Below are positions 11,288-23,199 of a DNA stretch of 64,000 nt, piece by piece. The position numbers and the translations under genes were made by a program. Every line of letters begins with the position of its first letter. Position 1 is the stretch's first letter. The notes beneath the pieces were generated by a model that saw only the letters and a list, made by a program, of their open reading frames with translations, did not search any database and was not told the DNA's origin. Where the stretch lies: contig NW_022098008.1 of NCBI RefSeq assembly GCF_002288925.2, forward strand, positions 3,294,889 to 3,358,888, read 5' to 3'. Origin of the DNA: Delphinapterus leucas. Lineage: Eukaryota > Chordata > Mammalia > Artiodactyla > Monodontidae.

Positions 11288-11515
11288 AGGCACACAGAAG
11301 AGAGAGAGAGAGGGAGAAAAGAAGGGAGGGAGAGAGGGAGAGAGGGAGGAGGGAGGGAGGAGGGGAGAGAGAGAGAGGGAGGAAGGAAGGAAGCCAGAAA
11401 GAAAACAAGCAAGCAAGAAAGAGAAAGTGAGAAGAAAGAAAGAGGGAAAGGAAGGAAGGAAGGAATGAACGAATGAACGAGGGAGCGAAGGAATGAAGGA
11501 ATGAATGAATGAACA
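11288..11515. repeat. Purine-rich GA/GGAA tract with (GAAT)n tail
   Basis: About 230 bp nearly free of pyrimidines on the plus strand: (GA)n, GGGAGA and GGAA runs, then GAAT/GAAC repeats after about 11460. It generates spurious Ser/Leu/Pro-rich frames of 105-185 codons on the minus strand and an Arg/Glu/Gly-rich frame on the plus strand. Homopurine tracts of this length can adopt triplex (H-DNA) structures. Confidence 0.95.
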
Positions 11516-11871
11516 AAATAGGGAAATAAAAACCATGTCAGGCAGTGATGTGATTCCAAGGATGATGGTAGAGGTGTCCAGGAACGACTCCTCCACAAGG
11601 TGCCATATAAGCAGAGTTCTCTCTGGAAGGAAGAGCCTGGGAAACATGAGAGCAGAAGCTGGGCACAGGAAGGGGAGCAGTAGAGATGGGCTGAGATGGG
11701 CTGGAGGCAAGAGGCATAGAGAAGGAGCAGCTGAGGTCAGAGGATTTGCAGTAGGCAGGTGGGATGATGCAGGACCTTCAGGGCTATGGTGAGGACTGCC
11801 ATCTTTTTTATCCAAGGAGGTGGGAAACTATTGGAGAACTTTGAGCCATAAGTAGTATCATCTAAATTGTG

Positions 11872-11899
11872 GTGTGTGTGTGTGTGTGTGTGTGTGTGT
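11872..11899. repeat. (GT)n microsatellite
   Basis: Fourteen uninterrupted GT units inside the antisense L2. Confidence 0.95.
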
Positions 11900-12140
11900 A
11901 TTTAAGTGTCCCCTGGCTCCTGTAGGAACCAGAAAGGTGAAAGCAAGAGAGGACGTTAGAAGATCTGCTGAGACTAGGAAACTAATACTAAAAAAGTCCA
12001 GGTGGTAACTGTGACAGCTTGGACTGGAGTTGTCTCTAAATTGGTATGATGGGATACACTGAAAATATCTAGAAGGCAGAGCCAACAGGATTCACCAAGA
12101 AATTAATTGTGGGGTGAGAGATAACATTGGAATTATGAAA

Positions 12141-14829
12141 GACTAGAAGCTCGTTTTTCTCCCTCTATAGTTAGGGTAAATTGTGAGGGGCGTTGGACAA
12201 AAGGGTGAGTGTTTTACACCCACATGGTATGTTGCCTGAAGTATTTTTTAAATTATTTACCATCATTTCCAATGTTTTTTCGTTGTAATGAGCACACACA
12301 TTTGTTCAGCTGTTTCCTTCTTTTTCAAGATAACTCCACCCTCTCGTTTCGATGAAGAATCAGCCCAGCGTTCTGAATTGTTAGCAGCGTATGTTGTGAG
12401 AGATCAGGTAGCCCCTGACCGTTTCTGTGGGAAAAGTATAAGGCGCTAAAACAGGTAGCTGGAAGATGGGAGGTTTGGTGAATAGAGGGGGGGTGCAGGC
12501 AGACCGCACACCTGTGCAGGCAGTGGCGTCCAGGTCGTTCCAATGAAAAATGCCAGCATATTTATTATTAAAGATGAGCAGGGGGGTTCAGATTCAGCAG
12601 AGGGAGAAAACATGTAAATTAGGATAAACAGGATCTTTATCTGTGATCTTACAACAGTTGCCCTGAGTTCTTTGTCTTTGAATTAATTTTTTTTCTGTCC
12701 TAGTTAAATACTTAGATTCCGTGGATGGAAGGAAGACCTCAAGAGCTTATGCAAATAGCAAAAGGACTCGGCTTCTGCATGTTCATCGCCACCCATGAAG
12801 TCAGGGAGAGCATGCGGGGAAGGCCACCCATTGCCCTTCCTGCACATACTTGGACACCCTTGTCTTTTCCTTCCTCCTCTTGGGTCACAGAATCTCTGGG
12901 TGCTTTTGGTTTGCTCAAAAGATAACACAAGGATGGAAATAGCTCTGGAAAATATTTTTACCTTTCTTTAGAGCTAAACATGTCACAGTGGTGTGTCTGA
13001 GAAGATGACTGAACAGATTGAGGAATTATGTTGGAATATCCAAACTGGTTTTCTCCCAGGGAGCAAGAGGTACAAGGAACCAACAAGAGGTAAAACTATA
13101 CATGCACGCTTGATCCAGAGGTGGCTGCAGAAAAATGAAGTGGTCAAACAGTCTTTCTGAAAGAGTGGACGGGTAAGGTTGGTTGGTAGAACCTAAAGAA
13201 GATTTGATCTTGAAATTGCCTTTCATGTACCTTCTCTGCTGCCCAGCAGTATCGAAGGCAGAGTTGAAGGGGACAGAGAGTTCAAGGCCGATTATTAATG
13301 ATGTTAAATGTGCCTGAATAGCAGGAGGGTGAAATGTGCTGATAACATGAAATGATTAGGTTGGTGGAGACCAGAGAGGATGGTGGAGCATCCTAGTTGG
13401 AGGGAACAAAACTCAGTAACTGGGCAACGTGACGGCAGATGAAATCCACTGCAGATAAGGGGAAACTTACTAGAAAGAATAAATTAAACACCTCCTCTAT
13501 GCTGGAGGGTTCTGAATTAGTTGTAGCCTCCTGAGAATAAGATCTAAAAATCATCATAGCTCAGTGGAAACATCTGCTCTGCGCGGAGCACCAGTCAGAA
13601 AGAATGAACACCACGTCAGGCAGTGTGAAGAGGGGATAAAAAATGCATGAATGATGTAAAGCCATCATAGCAAAGATCCCTTCCATAATCTTTTGTAAAA
13701 ATCAAGAAAATAAAACATTAAAAGGGGGAAAAAAGCAATGTAGTGGGGGTCAGTGGGCTATGTATGTTTTAAGACGGCCACGTAGAGGAATTAGGGAGAA
13801 GCAGAAGAGCTTTCTATTTTCACTTCCTACAACATGGTGTATGCAGAATGAGTCATCTTCATTCAGGAAATTATCGCAGAAGACTGCGTATATCACGAAA
13901 CTTCAGCAAAAAGACATTCCAGACCAAAGGCTGTGAGGATTTCCTTCTAAGGAAACTGGCTTAGTTTCTGCAGGTGTTGAGCAGTTTAAGTGGGAGCCAA
14001 GTGTCCGAGAAGGAGTTTCAAGGGTCTTCCACCAACACAGCTGGCCTAAGCCTCATGCAAAACCCATGGACAACTTCATTTCACGTTCATGTTCACTCAG
14101 CAAGCCAAACTGCCCCCAGACTGTCTTTGCACCATCTTTGCTTGACACACTGCATTCCTTAGTCTCTCCAAACAAGTCCAGCTATAACTAATTAGAAATA
14201 GTGAAAAGTTAGTTTTCTCGCATGATTGATTTCTGTGTTTATTGAGAAGGCTTCTAGGATTTTACATATGAAAACCTGGCTATTCTGATTCTTCCTTTAC
14301 GACACCATCCTAGATTTTATTCAGTGATATGAACCCTCCAAGGTGGACTGACAAAGGAGTTATCAGCATCAAAGCATTTCAGTCCTGAACTTAACTGTAA
14401 GTAAACTCTCTCCTTTGAAACAAATTAGAGTGTGCTTTAAAAGGTGTTTTGTTGGCTGCTCTTTTCTGAAATAAAACTTCACTGAATTCCATGCTGTGAC
14501 TTAATTTAGGAGAAGCAGAGTCAGTCAAACAGCAGGTATAAAAAGGCACCCCCCAGGTAGCCTGGGCACCCCCCAGGGCCTTCCTGTATGACCCCACTGT
14601 CTGTTAGGTTCAGGAAGTGCTGGTCTTTCCAGCCTTGAATCCTAATTAAACTTGCCCTCCAGATCCCATGCTTCCTTTTCTTTATGCTCCTTCATGTCTG
14701 ATGATTTGTATCAGCCGCTGATACTTTGTCATTTACGTCTGCAGTGGGCTGCATTGTGGCCCCCACTCACCTCGCCTCCCTCTGTCCAGGGGACTTTGCA
14801 GTGTCCTCTGACCACAGATCCTCTTTCCC
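12141..14829. other. Unique sequence, nothing firmly recognised
   Basis: Mixed composition with only chance-length frames. Parts of 12140-13400 may continue the degraded antisense L2, but I could not show it. Confidence 0.3.
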
Positions 14830-15300
14830 GCCTGATGTGGTTTAGACAATCAAAAGAGGCAGATGTGATGGTGTGCACGTTTTGAGCCCAGGCCTGGAGA
14901 GGCTCTGTGTGCTTCCTTTGCCCCCTTGAACCTCTGTCCCCATCATGGAAATGATGTACCTGCGTGTGCCTGCTAATTCAGTGAGGAGGGTAAGAGACAG
15001 GAGAAACAAACAGAGCCACCCCGCCAGGTCCAGCTGGGATTAGCGACTCCTCTCTGGATGTGCATCCTTAAGTGAACCCAGACAAGACCAGCTAAGATCA
15101 GCCAAGACCAGCCAGCCCCCAGGCTTATCACTTATGCCTGAGCCCAGATATGACCAGAAAACCTGCCCACTGAGACCAGCCTGGATCCTTGATCCCTTGT
15201 TCTCATGGGCTTGTAAGAAATAACTCATAGCTGTTTTTTTGTTTTTGTTTTTTTTAATATTATGAAACTTTGGAGGAGGCTTGTTATGCAGTCAGAGCTT
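14830..15300 (+). mobile_element. Possible ancient LTR/MER-type repeat
   Basis: The 3' portion, with 'accagctaagatcagccaagaccagccag' and then 'gtaagaaataactcatagctg' followed by 'aaactttggaggaggcttgttatgcagtcag', resembles the end of an old mammalian LTR-like repeat (consensus near 'aaataaatgattgttgttttaagccactaag'). I cannot fix the family or the left boundary. Confidence 0.35.
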
Positions 15301-15344
15301 GGTGTACTTACATATTTATTTCCTCTCTCTCTCTCTCCTCTAGA

Positions 15345-15462
15345 GGAGGAGAAGGTAGAATTCCTTGTCTGTTTTATTTACTTTTTCCCCCCTAGAACCT
15401 AGAGACATGCCTGGCCCTTAGTAGGGGCTTAGGAAATATTTTTGAGAAACAGCCCCAATCAC
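15345..15462 (+). mobile_element. L2 LINE 3' end
   Basis: Follows the L2 3' end order: 'ccttgtctgttttatttact', 'cctagaacctagagacatgcctggc', 'ccttagtaggggcttaggaaatatttttgag'. Short, 5' truncated and diverged. Confidence 0.7.
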
Positions 15463-15524
15463 TTAGTCAATTAGATTTGGCTGTCAAATAGCTCTGAGCT
15501 TAAATTTCATTGTTTTCGATGCTT

Positions 15525-15665
15525 GGGACAGGGGTTGGAAAATCTTTTCTGTGAAAGCCAGATAATATAAATCTTAGGCTTTGCAGCCCCAGATTTTTCA
15601 TTTTTATTTTTTTTACAACCCTTTAAAAATAGAAAAAACATGTTCAGCTCTAGGGAGGTTCAGAA
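15525..15665 (+). mobile_element. hAT-Charlie-type MITE fragment (MER)
   Basis: Starts with 'caggggttggaaaatc' and continues 'tctgtgaaagccagataata' and 'cttaggctttgcagcc', then 'caaccctttaaaaatag'. This matches the MER hAT nonautonomous repeats whose consensus begins CAGGGGTTGGCAAACT. Only part of the element is recognisable. Confidence 0.6.
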
Positions 15666-16499
15666 ACATCCCCCTGCCTGCACTTTGAAGCCCCTGTCCT
15701 TCATTGGAGGCATGGTGGCATCACATGTCGGGTGGCCCTGATGCACCCGATCTGTGAGCAGAGCCCTCTCTCATGGAACTCATTATTAAATTAATTGAAT
15801 TAAAGTCAAGATGGTGACTTTAATAGACAAGATGGTGGGAATGCTGCTTCACCACTTCTACTGAGATTCCTCCCCAGTCTCATCCCAGGAGGAGGGATAT
15901 TTTTGAGAAATTGTGTTACTTTAGCTCATGGACACAAAATATGGGAAAATGTTATATTTACATCTCTTCAAGATCAGATTTTTGTCCCACTGCAAAAACA
16001 GGAGGCCCTGATTATGCAACATCTAAGGGTCCTTTTCCATTTGTTTTACGATTCTCATTGTGGTGGTGGTGCTTTCTGTTTGTATATTTGCTTTGCTTTG
16101 TGCTGGATTCTTATTGGAAGAGATGAAAATTACATTAGTAGACTTTTAAAGTACAGTATTTGCAAGTTAAGAAGATGTTAATCAAATTGCTTAAAAATTT
16201 ACCAATTTTAAAAATGAATTCCAGAATGTTATTCTATTGATACCACAATGAACTAGTCATGAAGAATAATGACTTATATTTAGTTTTTATCCAGCAGTCT
16301 ATTCATAAAATGAATTCCACCTATTATAGTTGGAGAGAGACCCACAGATGGACACATTGCTGTATACGAAACCCACAAATTCAACATGGGAAGTGTTTAT
16401 AGTTGTGTTCTGGGTGATTTATCTTTTGCATATGTACATTATCTCTGTGACAGGGACAATTCTCTCACTATTATTCATACAGGATAGTACCTGTTACAT
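15666..16499. other. Unique sequence
   Basis: AT-rich. Two overlapping plus-strand frames (71 and 92 codons, 15903-16181) contain hydrophobic stretches but no known family; probably chance. Confidence 0.35.
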
Positions 16500-16635
16500 T
16501 GTTTATTAATTATTTGTCTAAATGTTTCCACTAGACTAAAAACTGCAGAATGTCAGGTCTTCACCCAAACCTAGAATTATCCTTGATATAGTGTTAGATA
16601 CTTGATAGAAATCTGTTCAATTAATTATCCTCAAG
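16500..16635 (+). mobile_element. Probable L2 3' end, diverged
   Basis: 'ccactagactaaaaactgcagaatgtcaggtctt' followed by 'gatagtgttagatacttgatagaaatctgttcaa'-like sequence parallels the L2 end (consensus 'actagactgtaagctcc ... catagtaggtgctcaataaa'). Confidence 0.45.
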
Positions 16636-17814
16636 AACTTTGGATTTTCCTGAAAGGATTGCTACTTCAGAAGATTTTATGTTTTTAATGGAATTTTGCT
16701 AATTTGTTTCTCATAGGAAAAACATGTATTACAAATTAGGAGACTGAGTCTTAGAAATAGCTGGACTTACCCAAATTTAGGCATCTAGTAAATGGCAAAA
16801 TCATTGACCAGAATCCAGACTTTTTGATGGCTAGGGCAAGCTTACTTGCAGAATACCAAACTGTTTATTAATTTGAAAATATAAACTGATAGAGCTCTAA
16901 TTGCGAAAAAAAATGTTCTGTAGCAAAGGCAGGATTGCTTCTTAGGTCTTAGGCGCAGAATTCCCTCATTAAAACAATTTACATGGACTCATCTTCCCAA
17001 GCCTGTCTTGTCTCGATGCAGTGGGGTACTAATCCAGTCATCAGAAGTTACAAAAGGGGTCTTTATATTTCACCATTTCTCTCTTTGCGTTCATTCTTCA
17101 AGGCTTCCCATACCCCTGTGCATCTTTCCTCTTTGTATGATTTGACCACTGCCAGAGATGATCATGGTCTTTCCTAAGCTGAGCTCTGTTCCCCTAAAAT
17201 GTACCCTTGTCAATTATTTTAACAAAAGATGGAGAAAGAGAGGTTTTGTATTGTTAGTTAGATGCAAGAAAGTGGGCTACTCAGCTGGAACCAGACACTC
17301 TCTCTGCTTTGTCTCCTTTTGCCCTACACCTGGCATTATCTCTGCTCCCCGTACATTCCCAGCCCTGTTCACCCCGCGCTGTGTCAGTGGGTCTAGTTCT
17401 CTCAGCCTCCTTTGCCTTTGGATTCTGGCTGATGGCTGAAAGCTGGAGAGAAGGAAGAGGGGAGAAGCCAGAATATTTCTCCCCACTCTGTCTACATCAG
17501 GAATTGTTTTCTGACCGTGGTGACATCCTCACCGGTCACAGTGCCTCTGGACAGCCCCATCATGGCCAGAGTTCCATCGTCAACTCTGGGTGTGCCCCAC
17601 CCACCCATCCCCCAATCAAGGGGTGATAGAGCATCCTGCCATGGCTAAACTCTGGGTTGACTCACCACCCCTTATTTGGCTTCTCAGTTCTTTCATCACC
17701 TGGTAACAAACCCCCTGCTTCCATTTCCCTCTGTTCGAAATACCTAGAATGGTTTCACTTTCTAGTTGGGCCTAGACTAATATAAATCAGTTACTCTTCT
17801 TTATTTGAACAAGA
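16636..17814. other. Unique sequence
   Basis: No repeat recognised. Overlapping frames on both strands at 17158-17626 are only 69-105 codons and show no domain. Confidence 0.35.
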
Positions 17815-17932
17815 GGGAACTAAGTCTCTCTCACACACACAAAAATGCCTTATCCACAATTCTATGTCTGGTAAGCGGTAGAGTTGGGACTCTAACTCAG
17901 GGCTGTCTGTCTCCAGGATGCATGTTGTTTCT
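17815..17932 (-). mobile_element. MIR SINE fragment
   Basis: Reverse MIR pattern: 'aactaagtctctctcacac', 'gtctggtaagcggtagagttgggactctaactcagggctgtctgtctcc'. Compare the MIR consensus 'ctagtaagtggcagagccgggattcgaacccag'. Confidence 0.75.
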
Positions 17933-18468
17933 ACCAGGGCTGATTAGCAGAGAGCCATAACATGCTTCTGATGGGTAGGTCTAGGCGGGGTTTTGCTAGT
18001 GTTAGTTTTTAATATCCCTTGCAATGTAACTGCCCAAAAATGGCCACCCTCTGACACCAGGAGCTGTAGACAGGAGACAAAATGTTTTCACCCTTGTTTC
18101 TTGGTGATTGGCAGTGATAGCTCTTCTAAACCAGTGTTGGTTGGGTCAGTGGACTGTCATTGACCTTCACGAGGTAAACCACACCCAGTTAAGAGTGCTG
18201 TAATTAATATCAATGACTAATGTTGCATCAGGCTGAGCAGGACAGGACCTAGAAAGATATGGAATGAAAATGATATGAAAGAAAAGTCTCTGGGAAGCAC
18301 TTGGAGTGTGCAATACCTAATCAAAATCATCATGAAGAGTAGTTGTTGCCAGCTGCCACTAATATTGTAACGACAATAATAGTAATATTTCCCATCATAC
18401 AGAAGTCCATAATCATGCTATCAATTTTTCTGAGAATTGCAAATTGAGTTGATATCTGTAAAAAAATT
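17933..18468. other. Unique sequence
   Basis: Nothing recognised. Confidence 0.4.
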
Positions 18469-18550
18469 CCTCATACCTTGCACCTTGCACCTTGCAACTC
18501 ATACCTCATTCCTCATACTTTGCACCTTGCAACTCTTGTTGAAACAAGAG
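18469..18550. repeat. Short degenerate tandem repeat and adjoining hairpin
   Basis: 18469-18535 is built from interleaved units related to cctcatac, ttgcacc and cttgcaactc. The compound block 'tttgcaccttgcaactc' near its end echoes its start. It ends in an inverted repeat, ctcttgtt (18533-18540) and aacaagag (18543-18550), with only a 2-nt spacer. Confidence 0.8.
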
Positions 18551-20361
18551 CATTAGTGCTGAAGGTCTCAGCATTTCACCTCTGAGGCTTCTGGACCGTG
18601 TTGGAGTAAAAGCAATCAGTATTGGTTAAAAAGCCAGATTGGCGTTATTAGTATTCTCTACAACCTTGCAGTAGTATTGTAGTATTCTCTACAATGCACA
18701 CTGCATTTTATGCACAGATCACCTATGAAGACTTGGGCTTATATCTTGTCTAGAGAATGCCTTGCATGGGCATTCAAATTAATAATGTACCAACATTATC
18801 TTATGCTTAATGCAGTTGGCCTATACTGACTCTGGAAATCAAATTTACTCCACAATGGTATTGACAGCTGGGTCCCTTACATATTTAATGGATTTGAATG
18901 AAGACGGGGCTATATCTTGTGCCTTCAAGCAAAATGTTGATAACTCATCATTTTCATAGCAAGTGAGAAAGTACTTTACCTATGAATGTTCCATCCCTCA
19001 ATAGACTAAATCAATGGAGTAGGTGGCTGCAATCAGTTCAACTCACCTCTAGAGAAGAAAACACAGAGGAAGTGATTCCAGGCAGTCTGTAAAACAAGGG
19101 CTTGCTGGTTCATTAAATGTGTAGTTCAGTCATCTCAATGTATTTCAAAGGCGTAGTTTTAGTCCCAAAGAGTAAAACTGTGTCCCATGAATTTGATTTG
19201 AACATAATGAAAATTCTCATAAATGTGTATGTCCTAAGTGGGTCCTGGAAAGGTGAATCTCCATGCTTTAACTGGTTTATGTCAGGCAGTGTTTTCTCTG
19301 TCCCGTGCCATCTCTCTGACTTGAGAAAGTTATCTCTTAAGGAATAATAGTGTAGACTACCTTAAGGAAAGACTTTGGTGTAGACAGGTTTGATTTAATG
19401 AAACCAGCCTACCAACCAACTAACACTAGTACCTTTTCTTGGCCCAACCTCCAGTGGTCCCCAGGATAAGAATGCATAAAATTGAAATCTTCCTATATTA
19501 TGTCTAAAATAATTATAGTTCAGGGTAGCTTTAGGACACAAGCCACAAAAGAGTTCATTTGTGTGTGAGGGTCAGAAGTCTGCATGAGAGTTGACTTATG
19601 GGTGAAAACAGCTCAGCCATTCACCTCACTCTCCCAAACCCTAGCCCCTAAAATATTTTATTGTTAGGTGACCATCTATGGCTAAAATATTTCTTCTTGT
19701 TAAATTGCAAATAATCCTAAAACGAGTGTGATTGGGCATCACTCTTCAGGTTGAAAACTTATTAGATCATTTCCCAGAGGGTATGGAGTTGCAGCTGAAT
19801 CCAGAGTTTGGGAAGGTTGCAGGGCAGTGGGGACTCAGAGCTGCCCAGGAGGGCAGATGTGGGCACGTCCAGCTGTGATAGTGATAGTAGGAGAGCCCAG
19901 AGTCAGGCTGTATGCCTGTCTAACTTGCTATGGGTGGCTGGTTACCTGGGTAAGTTCAGGAGGCCGTGGACTGTGCAGGAAGTGAGGAAGCCTGTTTCCA
20001 AAGCAAAACGTAACTGGGAGTCAAGAAGAGAGCCTGAAATGGAGTTGAAAATGACAGGATAACTCCCTACATGTGCTACTGTCACGGTCACAAAAAGATT
20101 CCATGCTCACGTTTGGATGTGACTGTCCTTAGGGCCATTGCTCCCTCCATAAGGCACTGGATCTGGTTGATGCCGTCTTTATGGGGGTGAGGCTGCACAG
20201 CATGGGGTCAGTGGGCAAGGGGGAGCTATGGGTCTGTACATTTTGGAATCCTAACATTACAAAAATGGAGACATGTGTTTTCTGTGACTTCATTTCTCTG
20301 GACATGTCAGATAAGTGACAGATAAAGATGAGCTGATACTCCTTCAAAAGTGGTGTCCACA
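18551..20361. other. Unique sequence
   Basis: AT-rich with a few frames under 85 codons and no recognised repeat. A small local duplication of 'gtattctctacaa' occurs near 18651 and 18682. Confidence 0.4.
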
Positions 20362-20790
20362 TGCATCAGTTTCTGTAACAAAGCACCACAGCTGGGAGGC
20401 TTAGAACAACAGAGATGTATCCCCTCACTGTTCTGGAGGATAGAGGTCTGAGGTCAGTGCACCACCAGCAGGGCTATGCTCCCTTGGAGGGACACTTTGT
20501 TGCCTTTTCCAGCCTCTGCTGATTGAGAGGATTATTGGTGATCCTTGGCTTGTGGCAGTGTAACTGCAGTCTCACTTGTGTTGTCACATGGCCTTGTCCC
20601 TGTGTGTCTGTTCCCACATTTCCCTCTTCTGATAGGACCTAAATCACTGGACTAAGGGCCCACTCCAATCCAGTATGATCTCATCTTGATAAAGTCTGCA
20701 AAAACCCAGTTCCCAAATAAGGTCACACACACGGGCTCTAGGATTAAGACTTCAACATATTTCTCTGGAAGAAACAAATTCAACCTTCAC
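20362..20790 (-). mobile_element. Solo LTR, ERVL-MaLR (MLT1), antisense
   Basis: Reverse MLT1 order: 'gtaacaaagcaccacagctgggaggcttagaacaacag', 'cactgttctggaggatagagg', 'tcacatggccttgtccctgtgtg', 'gggcccactccaatccag', 'ccaaataaggtcacac', and 'ggattaagacttcaacatat'. The full-length layout is retained although diverged. Confidence 0.85.
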
Positions 20791-22740
20791 CAAGGTACAC
20801 TAATGATGCTGAGAGACCTAAGAAAAGACCTCTTCACTTTTCTCAATAAGCAGTTAGTGTTATTTTTTGTCCTCTCAGGCTTGTTTTAGCTGCATCTCAC
20901 TAATTTCGATAGGTTGTATTTTCATGATCATTCTCCTGAGGTTTCCTGTTGACCCACGGATTATTAAGAACTGTACTGTTTCATTTCAAAATGCAAACTT
21001 CTGGAAAGGAGGCCATAGAAGAAACATTTTACATATCAGGCAACTCAGAAGTCACCTTGATGGCTACCTAGAGCCTGACAGCAACTGTGAAAATCAGCCC
21101 AGCTAGACGAGAGTAAAGCTTCCTTTTCAAAAAGAGTGCAGGTGTGTTAGAAGTGGGGAGACTTCCCTGCTGAGAGCCAGGGGGAATACCCAAGGATCTG
21201 AGCTTCCAAGTTCCCTTCTGGCTGTAAACGTTCAGGAACAACTTCCTACGATGACTTACTTGTGGTCACTTTATACTGGGCAGTTGCCATGCCTACTAAA
21301 AAGAGTCTTTGAAACATAATAATTAAAGTGTCTATGCCTCTCCTCCATTTCTCTCATTCTCTTATATTTGATAGATGTTTTGCATTCCCTTGCCAATGTA
21401 AATCACTCATTCAGCAATGAAAAATCTCTATATTGTTCTTGGGTTGGATAAATCAGGTAACTCTAGTAAGTTAAGAAATAAAATGGTAACATAATTCCAC
21501 TTAGAAAATTCAAAGTCATTCTCCTGAACATCAAGATAAGGAAACGTCCTGAACAATAATGTTTTATTTTGACACAGTGAGAAAACATTCAGTGCCAAAT
21601 CAAGCAATGATCTGAGCATTGCCAATTTTTTTTTTTTTTATCCCTACCAAGGGAAAAAATAGAGCACTTTTGTAATATAATATCATCCATTGGTCCACTA
21701 CTGTCTTTCTTCTGACAAGATTTAACTAATCATCCAAAGTAGAAGATAATTTCTTCTTACATACATTTTTTTTCATATTATTTTTGTCAAAGGACTTTCC
21801 AGAAATAAGGTCCCTTAGATGTAATGTTGGTGCTATTAACAGAGAATTAAGAATTTCACAGGGATTTTTGTCTTAGAAGGATTCTTGCCCCTTCCTTCTG
21901 CATGCATTTAACAATTACATACTCTGAGTGTGGTACGAAACACTGTGTGCAAAGTGAGCATTTATGAGGCCCACGACCCTGTCCTCAGGGGATACAGAGC
22001 GTAGCAGAGGAAGATGAGCCATAGGGCAGGAAATGTGGAAGTCCTGAATGCCAGATGAGGGATATGCCTGGGCAGTGAAGGCTCAGAAGAGGAAGAAAGT
22101 GCTCCTAACATCAGCATTAGGGAAAACATTGACGAGAGATGCTTCTGGAACCAGATTTTGGCAACGTCGTCAGGCCTGTGAATAGAGCAGTGTGTGGACA
22201 TTTAGGCCAGGAAAGCATCATGCAGGTGAACGGGGAGCTCCACAGCCTACAGCCTCACCACTTCAGTTTCTCTGCACAACTGCAGAGGGCGCCACAGAGG
22301 ATATTGTGACTCTGAGAACAAAGGCAAGAGGAACATGTTGGAATGGTCAGTGGACTGGGATTCTGAACCACAGAGCTTTCTTCAAAACATCACTGATGTT
22401 TTCTTATGACTTAGTTTTTGTTTGAGTTTTTATGTTATTTTCATTTCATGATTTTTTTGCTCTGGTTTTCAAGGAAAAAAGGAAGAAGAGAGTAGACATA
22501 AAAGAGAGAAGAAAGTGAAACTTTTTTTTTTTTGCCATCCCTTCTGAGATTCTTGCAGAAAAACTAAAACATGAATGTATAATATATAGAACATTGGGGC
22601 CGGGATGCATACAAGTGGAATCCACAGTTCAGTGCATATATACATATATCATTGCAAAGTAGGTAGAAGTCCAGGCCAGGAGACTGTGGGCCCAGAATCA
22701 AGTCCACATTCTCAGGGAGATTTGTATGAAGTGATAGAAT
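20791..22740. other. Unique sequence
   Basis: AT-rich with T-runs near 21627-21640 and 22521-22533. No repeat family or coding frame recognised. Confidence 0.4.
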
Positions 22741-23199
22741 TTTTTTTTTTTAACGTCTTTATTGGAGTATAATTGCTTTACAATTGTGTGTTAGTTTCTG
22801 CTGTATAACAATGTGAATCAGCTATATGTATACATATATCCCCATATCTCCTCCCTCTTGTGTCTCCCTCCCACCCTCCCTATCCCACCCCTCTAGGTGG
22901 GCACAAAGCACTGACCTGATCTCCCTGTGCTTTGTGGCTGCTTCCCACTAGCTATCTATTTTACATTTGGTAGTGTATATATGTTCATGCCACTCTCTCA
23001 CTTTGCCCCAGCTTAACCTTCCCTATCCCCATGTCCTAAAGTCCATTCTCTATGTCTGCATCTTTATTCCTGTCCTGTCCCTAGGTTCATCAGAACGACT
23101 TTTTTTTTTTTTTTTAAGATTCCATATGTATGTGGTAGCCTATGGTATTTGTTTTGCTCTTTCTGACTTATTTCACTCTGTATGACAGACTCTAGGTCT

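Larger units (their letters stand above)
11170..12140 (-). mobile_element. L2 LINE fragment, antisense, interrupted by simple repeats
   Basis: It begins with the reverse L2 3' end ('caaatatttagcagctactatgtgctggg'-like) and '...ccctgctctcagggagcttc'. It resumes after the purine tract with segments matching reverse L2, such as 'ggaccttcagggctatggtgagga' and 'gcagagccaacaggatt'. About 970 bp including the two inserted microsatellites. Old and diverged. Confidence 0.6.

Noticed and set aside
11258..11815. 185-codon minus-strand frame rich in Ser, Leu, Pro and Phe
   Set aside because: It is the complement of the GA/GGAA purine tract, which lacks stop codons on that strand. Low complexity, not a gene.
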